From assembly GCF_008122205.1 (NCBI RefSeq), contig NZ_PHNJ01000017.1, positions 47,629-111,628 on the forward strand: DNA of 64,000 nucleotides, written 5' to 3'. Positions 52,151-62,502 of this stretch are shown in pieces. How positions within the stretch are numbered: position 1 is the stretch's first letter; every line of letters starts with the position of its first letter. Under the pieces are notes generated by a model. That model was not told where the DNA came from and did not search any database. It was given only the letters and a program-made list of their open reading frames with translations. The position numbers were made by a program, and so were the translations under genes. Source of the DNA: Natronococcus pandeyae. GTDB taxonomy: Archaea; Halobacteriota; Halobacteria; Halobacteriales; Natrialbaceae.

Positions 52151-53440
52151 CTACAGTCGCTGATAGATAATGTCGGAACGAATCGGCTCCTCGAACGTCC
52201 CTGCGATGTCGATTATCGCGGTATGCTCCGGTGTCCTTTCCACGACTTCGTCCAGCGTGAGGTCACCGAACGTGCTGTGATTAGTGAGGAACAAAAGGCC
52301 CGACACGTCTCCAATATCGATCGAGGGCCACATCTCGAGGTCGAACGTGTCTGCCGCTTCCTCTGGGTTTACGTACGGATCGTATCCGACGAGGTCGATC
52401 CCGGCTGTACGTAGCTTCTCGAACAGTTCCTGTTTCGCTCTGGATCGAACGTCCGCTACGTTCGGCTTGTAGGAGAGCCCGCAGACGAGCACGCGTTCTG
52501 CGTCGTCTATTACGGAGACACGTTCTCGCCGGCGATTGAGCGCTTCGATCGTCAGCTGAAACACGTGGTCGGTCACGGATTCGTTGACGGTTCGAGCTTC
52601 TCGCATGAGAGAGGCTGACGCACCGTGGTGCTCGAGTCGTTCGATCAAAAAGTAGGGATCGATCGGAATGCAGTGGCCCTCGACCAGGCCTGGATTGTAC
52701 CGCTGGAAATTCCACTTCGTATCGGCGACCGAGAGTACGTCTTCGTACTCCAGGTAATCGATAGTAGCACAGGCCATCGCAAACTGGTTGATTAGCGCGA
52801 TGTTGAGGTCACGCTGTGCGTTCTCGAGGCATTTGGCCGCCTCCGCCGACTCGATCGTCGGAGCGGGGTACGTCTCGTCGACGATATCGTCGTACAGATC
52901 TAAAAGCTCGGAACGGACGGAGTCGGTGCGTCCGCTAACCGGTTTAATGATGTGTCGGAGGCCGAGATCGTCGCCGGGATTGATGCGCTCCGGTGAATAA
53001 CCCACCTCGAAGTCCTCACCGAGCGAAAGGTCCGATGTTCGTTCGATTTCGGGGACGAATTCCGCCCGGGTCGCACCTGGATAAACCGTCGACTCGAGGA
53101 CAACCGTCGAACCGGGAGCGAGGTGTTCGCCGATCGTCCGTCCTGCTGTGCGAACCATCGAGAGATCCGGTTCTGATGACTCCGTTAGCGGCGTGGGAAC
53201 CGCAGTAATGATGGTTTCACACGCTTGCAAGCACATCGGATCCGAACTGTAGGTGAGAGAACTCTCGTCGTGTTCGTCACCCGCGCTCGATACTCGGCTT
53301 CTTTCGCGTAGCATCTCGATTTTTTCGACATCGTGGTCGTATCCGACGACGTGGTGTCCCGCGCTTGCGAAGGCCGATGCGAGCGGTGATCCGACGTATC
53401 CCAGTCCAACCACACCTAGTTGTGCAGTGTTTGATTCCAT
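52151..53440 (-). CDS. UDP-sugar 6-dehydrogenase (TviB/WbpA-like)
   Basis: 429 residues. NAD site GLGYVGSPLASAF (about residues 11-23), the central TKWNFQRYNPGLVEGHCIP with catalytic Cys of GHCI, and C-terminal SYKPNVADVR are intact. The phrase EVGYSPERINPGD points to the UDP-N-acetylhexosamine dehydrogenase (WbpA/TviB) branch more than to UDP-glucose dehydrogenase. Likely makes a hexuronic acid for glycosylation. Operon with the epimerase. Confidence 0.92.
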   Translation of the reverse strand: MESNTAQLGVVGLGYVGSPLASAFASAGHHVVGYDHDVEKIEMLRERSRVSSAGDEHDESSLTYSSDPMCLQACETIITAVPTPLTESSEPDLSMVRTAGRTIGEHLAPGSTVVLESTVYPGATRAEFVPEIERTSDLSLGEDFEVGYSPERINPGDDLGLRHIIKPVSGRTDSVRSELLDLYDDIVDETYPAPTIESAEAAKCLENAQRDLNIALINQFAMACATIDYLEYEDVLSVADTKWNFQRYNPGLVEGHCIPIDPYFLIERLEHHGASASLMREARTVNESVTDHVFQLTIEALNRRRERVSVIDDAERVLVCGLSYKPNVADVRSRAKQELFEKLRTAGIDLVGYDPYVNPEEAADTFDLEMWPSIDIGDVSGLLFLTNHSTFGDLTLDEVVERTPEHTAIIDIAGTFEEPIRSDIIYQRL

Positions 53441-54064
53441 CGTTTTTTGATAATTACGGTGTGAGTGCTCCGGTCGGGCTCGATGATCGGCAGTGACTGA
53501 ACGATCGATTTGCGGTTGTCATAGTTGTCTGTTTCAGGGTAGCGTCGACCATTCATCACAATTCGAATAGTTCCCGAATGGGATTCCATCGGGATCGTCG
53601 CTCCCACCCACAGGGAGGCCAGTAGGCGGAATACGCTCTTTGCCCAATTGTATCGATTGATAAACAAACAAGTGCCAAGCCACGTAGGTCATGTCAAAGA
53701 AAGCCAGCTCATGAACACCAATGCACTTAGATAGAGAGATTGTCGGAAGACCGGTCATTTCATCTTGAGGATAATTGTTCATCGTCTCCCGTAACAAACC
53801 GTTCGAGGAGGTCCACGCTTCCGAAAGTGCTGACAACGTAGCAGTTTCAACTCACCGGGAAACAGTGCGATAGTACCGTCGTCGCTGTTTTAACCAAAAC
53901 AATGGTCCAAGCACCGTCCCGTCGATTCCGACCGAGAAGCCCCGAGGGACATTCGTACTCCTACCTGCTTTCTATCACAGATATCAGAGAAGTGCGCTCG
54001 AATCTCCTTCAGGTTGCGACGAGGAGAGAAGTACCGTAGCGGGACTCGTTGTCTCCCCGTCGAA
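53441..54064. other. Region of decayed or unidentified sequence
   Basis: About 620 bp. Minus-strand pieces such as TISLSKCIGVHELAFFDMTY, VAWHLFVYQSIQLGKERI and, further right, RRNLKEIRAHFSDICDRKQV look partly coding but lack starts and intact lengths and are in different frames. They may be the remains of a glycan or transposase gene. I do not recognise them. No ordered gene is called. Confidence 0.35.
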
Positions 54065-54499
54065 TCACTCCGACTGACGGCGGGCCTCGAGTACCAGTTT
54101 CGCAACTCGTTCCGGTTCGGAGGCTGCAAGCCGAAGCACCGCGTCGTGTATCTCCCGGGTTTCCTCGTCGACGACGTCCTCCTTGGCCAGCGACGGGGTG
54201 ATCGACGTCCGAAGCGTTTTTTCGAAGTCGTCCCACGTCTCGGAACGGGCGTACAGCGGACGCTGACGAACCGTCGAGTACTCGAATGCCGGACCGGAGT
54301 CAGCCGGCGTCGGCTCCCGTGAGCGCTGTTCGCCAGCGGTCCCCGACCGTGACTGCCGATTCGGACTCGAGGCCGGCGCCTCCTGCATCACGTCGGGTTC
54401 GGTTGCGTTCGGACTCGAACTGCGCTCTCCTTCGTCGGTTTCGTCTTCGGTTCGGTCGTCATCGTCGTCAGACTCGAGGTCGTCGAACGGATTGCTCAT
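54065..54499 (-). CDS. ParA partner protein (acidic, ParB-like position)
   Basis: 144 residues from ATG 54499. The N-terminal ~90 residues are disordered and Asp/Glu/Ser-rich; the C-terminal ~55 residues are helical (WDDFEKTLRTSITPSLAKED... REIHDAVLRLAASEPERVAKL). Start overlaps the ParA stop by four bases (ATGA), so both are coupled. It lies where a centromere-binding partner would be expected, but no ParB or ribbon-helix-helix motif is clear. Confidence 0.8.
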   Translation of the reverse strand: MSNPFDDLESDDDDDRTEDETDEGERSSSPNATEPDVMQEAPASSPNRQSRSGTAGEQRSREPTPADSGPAFEYSTVRQRPLYARSETWDDFEKTLRTSITPSLAKEDVVDEETREIHDAVLRLAASEPERVAKLVLEARRQSE

Positions 54500-55383
54500 C
54501 GTTCGATTCCTCCGTTCGCGACGATCGACGCGAGTTCCTCGTAGCACTCGATCTGGTCGCTTTCCGGATCGTAGTCCTGGAGCGGTTGCTCGGCGCTGAG
54601 CGACCGCGAAAGCGCTGCACGATGCCGGATTCCAGGCTTCGGCGACTTTCGTTCTCTCGCGTCGATCTCCTCGAACTCTTCGGCCGTAATGCGGGCGAAC
54701 GACGGCACAACCTCGGGAAGTGGCTGGCCGGGGTTGACCTCGTAGCTCGCCGTGTTCAGGTTCTCGAGTAGTTCCCGGTCTTCGGTCCGTTGATCGATCC
54801 GGTCCTCGAGTTTGTTCGGCACGATTGCGAGGACGTCGACGTCGATGTACTCGCGAGCCGGTTCGATCAACCGCTCCATCGTTCGCTTGTAGCCACCGAT
54901 CGCACTCGAGCCAGGTTCGATCGGGATCATCACGTTGCCCGTCGCGACTAAGGCGTTGTTGTTGAGCATCCCCGGATAGGCCGGGCAGTCGAAGACCACG
55001 TACTCGTACTCGGTGCCGAGCAGCGGGTCGACGATCTTGGACTTGACGCGGGCTGATCCCTGCATCGCGCCGGCGAGGTCCTTTTCGACGTCCTCGAGCG
55101 TGTTCGACGACGGGAGCAGATCGAAGCCGTACTCGGTTTGCCGGATGATGTCGTCCGGTGTCGCGTTTCCCTCGAGGATAACGTCACCGAGATTCGTCTC
55201 GCTCCGGTAGGCGTCTGTAAACCCGAGGCCGTTCGTCGCGTGACCGTTCGGATCCAGGTCCGCGAACAGCGTCGGACCGCGCTCGGCGAGCTGGCGCGCG
55301 AGATTTATCGAGGTCGTTGATTTGCCGACACCACCTTTCAGGATGACCACGCTCACGGCGCGCGGCTCGTCTGTTGTTGCCAT
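54496..55383 (-). CDS. ParA-family partition ATPase
   Basis: 295 residues from MATTDEPRAVSVV. The deviant Walker A KGGVGKSTTS (about residues 16-25), DLDPNGHATNG (switch I-like) and VVFDCPAYPGM (Walker B) are present, defining a ParA/MinD ATPase. The C-terminal ~40 residues are charged. With its small partner and the repeat-rich DNA upstream (55422-55631) it forms a likely partition module for a plasmid-type replicon. Confidence 0.94.
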   Translation of the reverse strand: MATTDEPRAVSVVILKGGVGKSTTSINLARQLAERGPTLFADLDPNGHATNGLGFTDAYRSETNLGDVILEGNATPDDIIRQTEYGFDLLPSSNTLEDVEKDLAGAMQGSARVKSKIVDPLLGTEYEYVVFDCPAYPGMLNNNALVATGNVMIPIEPGSSAIGGYKRTMERLIEPAREYIDVDVLAIVPNKLEDRIDQRTEDRELLENLNTASYEVNPGQPLPEVVPSFARITAEEFEEIDARERKSPKPGIRHRAALSRSLSAEQPLQDYDPESDQIECYEELASIVANGGIER

Positions 55384-56138
55384 CTTGTGTGACTCCACCC
55401 GCCTCCAATTTCGATAGGTACCTATTGTACCACGAACGTCTGTTTCAGCGGACAGTACACACATCTAACGAGAGGCATATAATTCTACCGCAGGCAGATA
55501 CAGTAGCTGCCATAGGTGTAATAGGTGCGGTAGGAAGAATAGCTACAATAGAAGGGTTAGATCAGACAGACCAGGGAGCTATTTCATCTATTGTAGATAT
55601 TAAGCCTACCAGACCTATTTAGCCTATTGTACCCAGTATAGGGAGTAGAGGTGCTGTACATCAGTTAGCCTCGAGCGGGAGCGTAGCGACTCGAAGTTGC
55701 GAAGGTATCACTGGTGGCTTCGCTACCGGAGGACGTGGATGCTGACAGTCGGCTCGTATCGACACTCGAGCGTTGGTGCCAGTCGAATACGCTACGGCAA
55801 AAAACGCCGAACGAGAACGGCGAAGGACGAGTTCACTACCGTAAGTGGGAGTTACTCGAGCGAAAGTTACTCGAGGACTCGACGGTGTTCAGTGCGTGCG
55901 TGCGACCCGCGCCGAGTTCGTCGTTGCTCTCTCCATCCGCACCCTTTGTGCCCAGTTTGATCACGTTCTCACCCGGCGGGACTGAAATATGGCTCGAGCC
56001 CTCTCCGACAGACCCGATTCTTCGGCCGCATGTTCAACCACTGCAATTACGTCCACGAGTGGAGTCATCTCGTTTGCACACCCCGTTTCCGGTGAAACTA
56101 GATTCGTGTAGCCAGTTACCAATTAGAAACGCTCGTTC
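55384..56138. other. Intergenic region holding the parA repeats and no firm gene
   Basis: About 750 bp between two leftward genes. 55384-55640 is AT-rich with CTATTGTA copies. A rightward frame at 55714-56160 has a plausible first half (VHYRKWELLERKLLEDSTVF) but a Ser/Pro-rich second half that overlaps the next gene antisense; it is not called. Origin function is possible. Confidence 0.5.
55422..55631. repeat. CTATTGTA repeat array upstream of parA
   Basis: CTATTGTA occurs at 55422-55429, 55588-55595 and 55624-55631, with the reverse complement TACAATAG at 55544-55551. Between them are short related AT-rich pieces (GTAATAGGTGCGGTAGG, ATTCTACCGC, CCTACCAGACC). The clear drop in GC and repeat density are unlike the surroundings. 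Candidate parS-like centromere or ParA operator, possibly part of a replication origin. Confidence 0.6.
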
Positions 56139-59025
56139 TCACTCGATCACGGATCTGTGATTACCTGCTAACTCTACTAACTCTGCTTCCGACAATGGTT
56201 CGATCTCGACTCGAGTATCTTCGGCCGTATAGAAGAGAGACGCAGTCACAGTGTGAGTACTGAACCACTCGTTGAGGACGTGGTAGTAGACACTGAGTTG
56301 GATTCGGTACTCGGACTCAGCGTGACGACTGAGATCCGTTTTGAAGTCGACGATCTCGACGGTATCGTCAGTCACGTGAACCAAGTCGATCACCCCTGAT
56401 AGCGTAACCTGTGTCCCATCGACCCTGAGCGGAAGATAGGCGCGTTCCTCGACTCGCAGATCCCCCGAGAGCCCATCGAGGAGCGCCTTCACGTGCCGTT
56501 CGTCGTCATTGTCGGGCGTGACGTCCTTTCCAAGCGCATAGTCTTCGGCGAACTCGTGGACTCGAGAACCGAAGTCCATCCCTCGACCATCGGAACCGTC
56601 CTCGTAGATGCTGTCGTCCATGAGCGAGTGCGGCGAGTGGCCCTCGGACCCCGGTGACGCTGGCGCATCGATGCTGAACTGTGTGTGCGTCGTCTCGTCG
56701 ATGTCTACTGACGAAATGCCCGGCTCGAGTGTCTCGATCTCGACTGGTAACTCCTCGAGGAAGGTATTGGGCTCCTCACCAGCGGCGAACAGCAGGTGAT
56801 CCTCGGCGCGAGTCATCGCGACGTAGAGGAGGCGTCGTTCCTCGTCGTATTCGGTCGGCTGACAGCGCCGCAGGACGTCGGCTCGCCAGTTATCGTAGAC
56901 GTGTGGCTCGCCGTGGGCGTCGTCGTAGCACTTCCGCTGACGGAGTCCAGCCGTTTCGGAGTAGGTGATTGTGCCGCTAGAGCCTCCCGATGGCGGGAAC
57001 GCGCCGCTGTTCATGTTCCCGAGAATAACGATCGGATGTTCGAGACCCTTGACGGAGTGGATCGTCTGGACGGTGACCGAATCGGTGCCTGCGGCGGCCT
57101 GAACCTCCTGCGTGTAGCCATTCTCGACACCATCTTCGATAATTCGAATCAGGTCTCCTCGGGTCATCGTCGTCGAACTGTGAAGCGACTTGATCGTCGT
57201 GAGGACGACGTCGGACGTCGCTCCGTCGTAGCCGTAGCGATCGAACACGCGCCGCGTGACGGCCGTGTGCGTCTCGAAGGCCTCGAGCTCGGAACGAAAC
57301 CGCTGCATCGTATCGGGATACGCCTCGTGTTCGAGGACGTATTCGATCGTCGAGCGCGTACCCGGCACGCTCTAAGACGACTGCCCATCCTCGCTCGGCC
57401 GCCGATCCGCCCTCGAGAATGCGCAGCCAGGCCAGCAGGAGTTTCGCCTGGTCAGTGCGGAAGAGCTCGATTCCGCCTTCGTAGGCCATGGGGAACTCGT
57501 ACGCCTCGGCGGTCGAAAGTAACTCGCGGCCGAAATCGCGGGTTCGAGTGAGGACGGCGATATCACCGTACGTTGGCGGCCGCAGTTCGCCGTCTTCTTC
57601 GACTGCGTACTCGTCGTTACCGACGATCTCCTGGATTTTCGTAAGAATCGCTTCGTGTTCGTCGGCGTGCCGGAAGGCCTCGATCCGCGACTGATCCTGT
57701 TCGGTGTTCGAGAACAGGGAGACGACCTGCTCGAGAATCGACTCCCGATCGATCAATTCCCGACTACTACCCGGTGTGACGAGTGCGTTCTCGGAGAAAT
57801 CCAGGATCGGCTGCGTCGAGCGATAGTTCTGCTCGAGTTCGATCCTCGTGACGGACTCGAGCGGGAACGAGACGCGGTCGGCATCGTCGTTCAACTCGGC
57901 GGCAAAGCGCTCGAGTCGGGACTCGAATCTGGTGATGTTCTCGACGGCGGCGTACTGGAACGAGTAGATGCTCTGCTTCCAGTCACCGACGGCGCAGAAA
58001 TTGTCCGTCCCCGAGAGGAGCAAGGCGAGTTTGAACTGGATCTCGCTCGAGTCCTGGAACTCGTCGATCATCACGTACTCGAACGCCAGCGATTCGCGGA
58101 GGTCGTCGTCTTCACAGCACAGCACGAACGCGAACAGCTGGAGGAACGAGAAGTTCAGGTAGTTCCGTCCGAGTGCGAACTCGAGGTACTCGAAGTAGAC
58201 GTCGTGGACGAACTCGATGAGATGGTCACGATTCTCGGTGAAGACTCGTTCGGCGGCGTCTTCGGGAACGGATTTCGACCCGTACTCACCGCGTAACTCG
58301 TTGCGGTCGGGCGCGTCCGGTAGGTAGCATTTGTTATTTCCATACCGACCGAGACTCGAACGGAGCTTCGACTGTTTGCTACCGCCGTTTCGGGGCCGAT
58401 TCAGCTCGTCGAACGCGTCTTTGAACGCATCGAAGTCTCCCTCGAGGGCGTCTCTGGAGTCGCGATACCAGCCATCCGACGTTGGAAAGATGCCCTTCGC
58501 GGCGAGGTTGTTGATGAGACCGAGTAGCTCCGTCGGCTCGGAGAGACACCGGAGGAGATCGTCGTACTCGTCGTGTTCGTCACTGAAGCGGCCGATGAAT
58601 TCGCGGAAATACTCTCGCTCGACCGTCTCGTTCTCGAGGACTTGCGTCGACCCGGTGATCGCATCATCGATCCCGAGATATGTTGGTGCGTGAAAGCCGT
58701 GCTGATCGAGAATATCGCTACACAGACTGTGAAAGGTCTGAATAGGTGCGTCGTTCAGCGCCCGCATATCGTAGTCACAGCTGGTGACGATCCTGTCTTT
58801 CATTTCCGTCGCCGCGTTTCGAGTGAACGTGATCAACAGGATATCGTCGGGCTCGATATCGTCTTGTGCAACGATGTTCGCATACCGGTGAGTGACCGTA
58901 AACGTCTTGCCGGTCCCGGCGCCGGCGTCGACGAGATACAATCCGTCCGTTCCCTCAATGAGTTCACGCTGACCCTCGTTGGGTGTCGGCGCTGCAGTAG
59001 GCGACTCGTCAGTCGGCGATGTCAT
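56139..59025 (-). pseudogene. UvrD/RecB-like helicase-nuclease with internal frameshift (AddA-like)
   Basis: Read as one gene of about 962 codons. The N-terminal part (from 59025) has helicase motifs: Walker A DAGAGTGKTFT (residues about 33-43), FTRNAATEM, MIDEFQDSS and the Q motif. The C-terminal part has the RecB-type nuclease GVIDLVH...VEIVDFKTDL, plus GSRVHEF. The frame shifts at about 57345-57351: the first frame runs on as ALDDRIRPRTRG, while the other resumes as STIEYVLEHEAYPD. One or two bases would restore it. A sequencing or assembly slip would make it a normal AddA-type subunit; otherwise the helicase is dead. Coupled by ATGA to the next gene. Confidence 0.85.
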
Positions 59026-61634
59026 CGATTCACCTCCGAGTCCACTGCATCGGCTGCGAGCGTCTCTTCGGCCTGGGTGCTCTGGGAGCCGTCTCGAGTC
59101 GGTCGGGTGTCGGTGAGTAGCATATCGCGGTTGTTCACGTAGCGGTAGTTCGGTTCGCCGGCGCGACCGTCGATCGGGAAGCGGTCTTCGCCGCGTCGGT
59201 AGCGGTTCAATTCCTCGAGTTGCTCGTCGACGAAGCGCTCGAACGCGTCGAGATCTTCCACGAAGTAGCCCGCTTTACGGTAGCTACAGAGGTGTCTGAA
59301 CGCCTGCATACAGCCGTTCCTGACGTACTTGTAGTCGCCGACGTCGTCGACGAGGCGTTCGACCAGCGCCTCGCCGAAGGGTGAGTCAGCCATCTCGTCC
59401 GCGTCTCGCGTTCTGGGGACGTTGTAGGCGTCGAACACTGCCAGATACGTTTCGTAGTCGGTTTTCGAGAACGTCTTGTTGCAGTCGTTAGCGGCGTCTT
59501 CACGGAGTTCGTCGAAGACCGTCCGAGACTGCACGAACTCGTCGAACGCGACCGGGTGGTAGGTTATCGTCGTCAGACAGTCCTCGAGTGTCGCGTCGCC
59601 GGCGACGACGTCCTCGAGCGTTTCGAGGAAGTGGAAGAACGTGAACTCGAGGGACTCGTCGGGCTGTTGCCGACGCCAATAGGTGAGATAGCACAACGCC
59701 TGGAAGTTCGGCTTGTCACTCGGCTCATCGATCGATGCGTGGTTGGTTACCTGCGACGCGGAGTTTCTGTTCCCGCTCTTGAAATCGACGAGTTGTGTCG
59801 GCGACTGCACGAGATCGATCTTCCCCTTGAGTCGAAGATCACCGTCTTCGAACCACCGCTCGGTTGCCGGCGAGTCGACATCGCGATCGAAGTACTCTGC
59901 GAAGAAATTAGCTCCCCAGCCGCTCGACGGCGTCAGGAACGTCGTATCGGCTGGAGCGTGTTCGTCGAGATAGTCGCAGATCGTCTCGAGGCCGATCCGA
60001 TACCGCGTTCGTTGTGTCTCGAGATCGATAGTTCGATGAAACGCACGCGTCTCCTCGATCATGGCGTCGACGACTTCCTCGAGACAGGCATCGTCGACGA
60101 ATCCTGGATTGTTGACGACGAACTCGGCGAAGTCGTGAAAGAGATTCCCTTCGACGAAATAGTCCTTATCCGGGGTCTCGACGAGCCGGCCGAAGCAGTA
60201 GTCTCGTGGAGAGTTCGCGTACGTGTTCAGACTCGACTGACTGATCGTCTCGACGCGTTCGGGTTCGACGTCCGCGTCCAGCGGCTCCCGATCGAATCCA
60301 TCGCCGGTCGATCGGCCAGTCCGAACGTAACGTCTCGACTCGAGATCGCTGAACCGTTCGAACTCGGCTTCGACCAACTCGTCGAAGTACAGACACGGCG
60401 TGATGGGTGAGCCACCGGCGGCGTCCTGCACGAGATAGTTCCGTTCGACACCGCTCTGGAGGAGCGACTGGAAGCCGTCGATGTTTCGCTCGTACTCCTC
60501 GTCTCGGTCGACCCACGGCCGGTTCGGCGAGTCGTGTGTCCAGTCCTCGTCGAGTCCCAGATAGAAGACGATCGGTCGGTCGACGAACGAAGCCGATTTC
60601 GCATCCGCCAGCAGGACCCCCTCGTTGTTCCGATCGATCGGCACCTCGTAGGTCTCGAGGTAGAAGCCGAGTCGATCGATCGCACCCGTCGTGATCGGTT
60701 CCGCGAGCAAGCCGAGTCGATCGAGTTCGTCGCGGAACGACTCGAGCGTTCGTCCCGTTCGATCTTCGTACGCGTTCAGCGTCTCTTCGAAGGTGAGCGT
60801 GTCCGCTCGACCGATGAACTCGCGGAGCCAGTCGGTCTCGGGGTCGTCGGCGTCAGCGAGTCGTTTTTCGTCGTGCTCGACCGGCACCGTTGCACCGAGA
60901 CACGAGAGTAGCGGCTTCACGGATTGAACGCGGGTATCGGAGCCAGCTGTCGTACAGCGAAGTAGCTGGACGAACGCGCGGTGATCGCGATCGTCCATGA
61001 AGCCGGGACCACCGTAGTACGGAATCTCCGCCGTCTCGAGCGCCGACTCGATGAGCGGCGAATATTCGCTGCTCGAGTCGAGTACGATGCCGATATCGTC
61101 CGCGTTGTCCCGCGTGACGGTATCGAGAATCGCGTCGACGATCGCTGCTGGTGATTCGAAGATTCGAAACGCCGGGAGACCGAACGTGTCCTCGGTGAAC
61201 CGATCGATCGAATCGTACTCGTCGGGGAGGACGGATCGCTCGAGGTTCGTCAATTGGCGCTCACCGACGACTGCGACCGACTTGGCTGCACCAACGTCGA
61301 TCTCGTAGTCTTCGAGAAGTCGCGAAGACGTCTGTAGTGAACTGACGATGTCGACGACGGTTCTGGTCGCCGGCGTGTCGAACGGGTCGTACTCGAGGAT
61401 CGCGTCGGCGCTTCCCCGATACTCCCAACACTGAAGCACGTTTCCGACGGTGTAGGCGATTTCCTTCCAGCTGAGATCAGTCTCGTCGATGACCTCGAGG
61501 AACGCGGTCCGGTCCTCCGCGGTCTCTCGGCGACGTGTCGCGAGGCGTCTGGGTGTGATCGCAAACGGCCCGAAATGAGGTCGCTCGAGGCGCCGATTGA
61601 GGGCGTCCGCCAGAGGTGAGTCGGGAACAATCAC
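59022..61634 (-). CDS. PD-(D/E)XK nuclease, AddB-like partner
   Basis: 870 residues from GTG 61634 (MIVPDSPLADALNRRL). The nuclease core lies at about 480-640 with NLFHDFAEF, GKIDLV and LVDFKSGN. A Cys in DYCFGRL before it and a Cys-x5-Cys near the end (GCMQAFRHLCSY) recall the Fe-S clamp of AddB, though one ligand is unclear. Overlaps the helicase gene by four bases. Upstream of the GTG the frame stays open to a TAA (SKPIGRLYHEVADYDL), with no good start, so the N-terminus may be longer. Confidence 0.87.
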   Translation of the reverse strand: MIVPDSPLADALNRRLERPHFGPFAITPRRLATRRRETAEDRTAFLEVIDETDLSWKEIAYTVGNVLQCWEYRGSADAILEYDPFDTPATRTVVDIVSSLQTSSRLLEDYEIDVGAAKSVAVVGERQLTNLERSVLPDEYDSIDRFTEDTFGLPAFRIFESPAAIVDAILDTVTRDNADDIGIVLDSSSEYSPLIESALETAEIPYYGGPGFMDDRDHRAFVQLLRCTTAGSDTRVQSVKPLLSCLGATVPVEHDEKRLADADDPETDWLREFIGRADTLTFEETLNAYEDRTGRTLESFRDELDRLGLLAEPITTGAIDRLGFYLETYEVPIDRNNEGVLLADAKSASFVDRPIVFYLGLDEDWTHDSPNRPWVDRDEEYERNIDGFQSLLQSGVERNYLVQDAAGGSPITPCLYFDELVEAEFERFSDLESRRYVRTGRSTGDGFDREPLDADVEPERVETISQSSLNTYANSPRDYCFGRLVETPDKDYFVEGNLFHDFAEFVVNNPGFVDDACLEEVVDAMIEETRAFHRTIDLETQRTRYRIGLETICDYLDEHAPADTTFLTPSSGWGANFFAEYFDRDVDSPATERWFEDGDLRLKGKIDLVQSPTQLVDFKSGNRNSASQVTNHASIDEPSDKPNFQALCYLTYWRRQQPDESLEFTFFHFLETLEDVVAGDATLEDCLTTITYHPVAFDEFVQSRTVFDELREDAANDCNKTFSKTDYETYLAVFDAYNVPRTRDADEMADSPFGEALVERLVDDVGDYKYVRNGCMQAFRHLCSYRKAGYFVEDLDAFERFVDEQLEELNRYRRGEDRFPIDGRAGEPNYRYVNNRDMLLTDTRPTRDGSQSTQAEETLAADAVDSEVNR

Positions 61635-62074
61635 GAGATCGTAGTCGGCAACCTCGTGATACAGCCGACCGATCGGTTTCGACTGCCTGAATGATACGAT
61701 GCATAGCGGGTTGGATTACCAGACAATAAGTCTGTATGTCGGCCGTTGAAGATGATCTCCTCTATACCAGAGGTTCGAAGGCGAGCACCCTGCGCACGGT
61801 GGCGCCGAGGTGAAGGCCGACACTGGGTCAATCTATCACCCGTCGTCCAGATCTTTACAAGACCTCAGTACCACGATTAGTATATAGAAATATTGATATA
61901 TGCATCGCTGAATATACAGCGCGAACGTGGCGAGATCGGGCTAAATATCTGAAATCTGTGATCGCTCAGTACAGGTCAAGTAGGTAACGGCGCAGCAATC
62001 GGTTCCCCTGATAGCTGTCAAAAAAGCTTGCTGAATATAGAGAAGGCATACAGCACACTTAGAGAAAAATCAAT
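61635..62074. other. AT-rich intergenic region
   Basis: About 440 bp, strongly AT-rich from 61860 (TATATAGAAATATTGATATATGC). Bases 61635-61720 are the open but startless upstream frame of the nuclease gene. No other gene is seen. Confidence 0.45.
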
Positions 62075-62502
62075 TCAAACTGTCCGTCTCACTGATGGAA
62101 GCAACGCGAGAAGAATGAGGACGAATCCTAAGCTAAGATACAGCCACTGTAGCCAGTGCCCGAAGCCCACGATCAATCCTTGAACAACGATCCAGACAAT
62201 TAACGCAATCCCGACTATAATCGCAGCAGGCCACGCCCAACCGCGCTCTGTACAGAGGCCGTAAAGGACAACGAGTGGGAAGAGTCCCAAAACGGTGAAG
62301 AGAATCATCCCCGGCAATAGGAAATCCGTAAACGGTGAGCCAGCTAAGACATCTACCGGCATACCGACTATGTCACCGGTTGGATCCAAGAGAAACTAAC
62401 CACCACCACCGATAGCACTGATACCGAGAAACAGCAAACAGGCCATCAGCAGCCGGAGGGGACCGGACCGTTCTGAGGCTTTTGATCGCTGTTCGTGCTC
62501 AT
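62075..62502 (-). pseudogene. Broken haloarchaeal membrane-protein gene
   Basis: The ATG at 62502 begins MSTNSDQKPQNGPV; after a frameshift near 62460-62470 the sequence continues PLRLLMACLLFLGISAIGGG, then meets an in-frame TAG (62398-62396) and continues FLLDPTGDIVGMPVDVL. From there about 100 residues with four helices (GMILFTVLGLFPLVVLYGL, AAIIVGIALIVWIVVQGL) read to the stop at 62075. A frameshift plus a stop in one short gene marks it as a pseudogene unless the part from TTG 62389 is expressed. Confidence 0.72.

Noticed and set aside
55480..55631. Short-repeat DNA as a CRISPR array
   Set aside because: The repeats are only 8 bp, unevenly spaced and partly inverted, which does not fit CRISPR repeat-spacer structure.
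55714..56160. Rightward frame of 148 codons beside the parA repeats
   Set aside because: The first third looks plausible, but the rest is Ser/Pro-rich, ends antisense inside the helicase gene and has no recognised domain.
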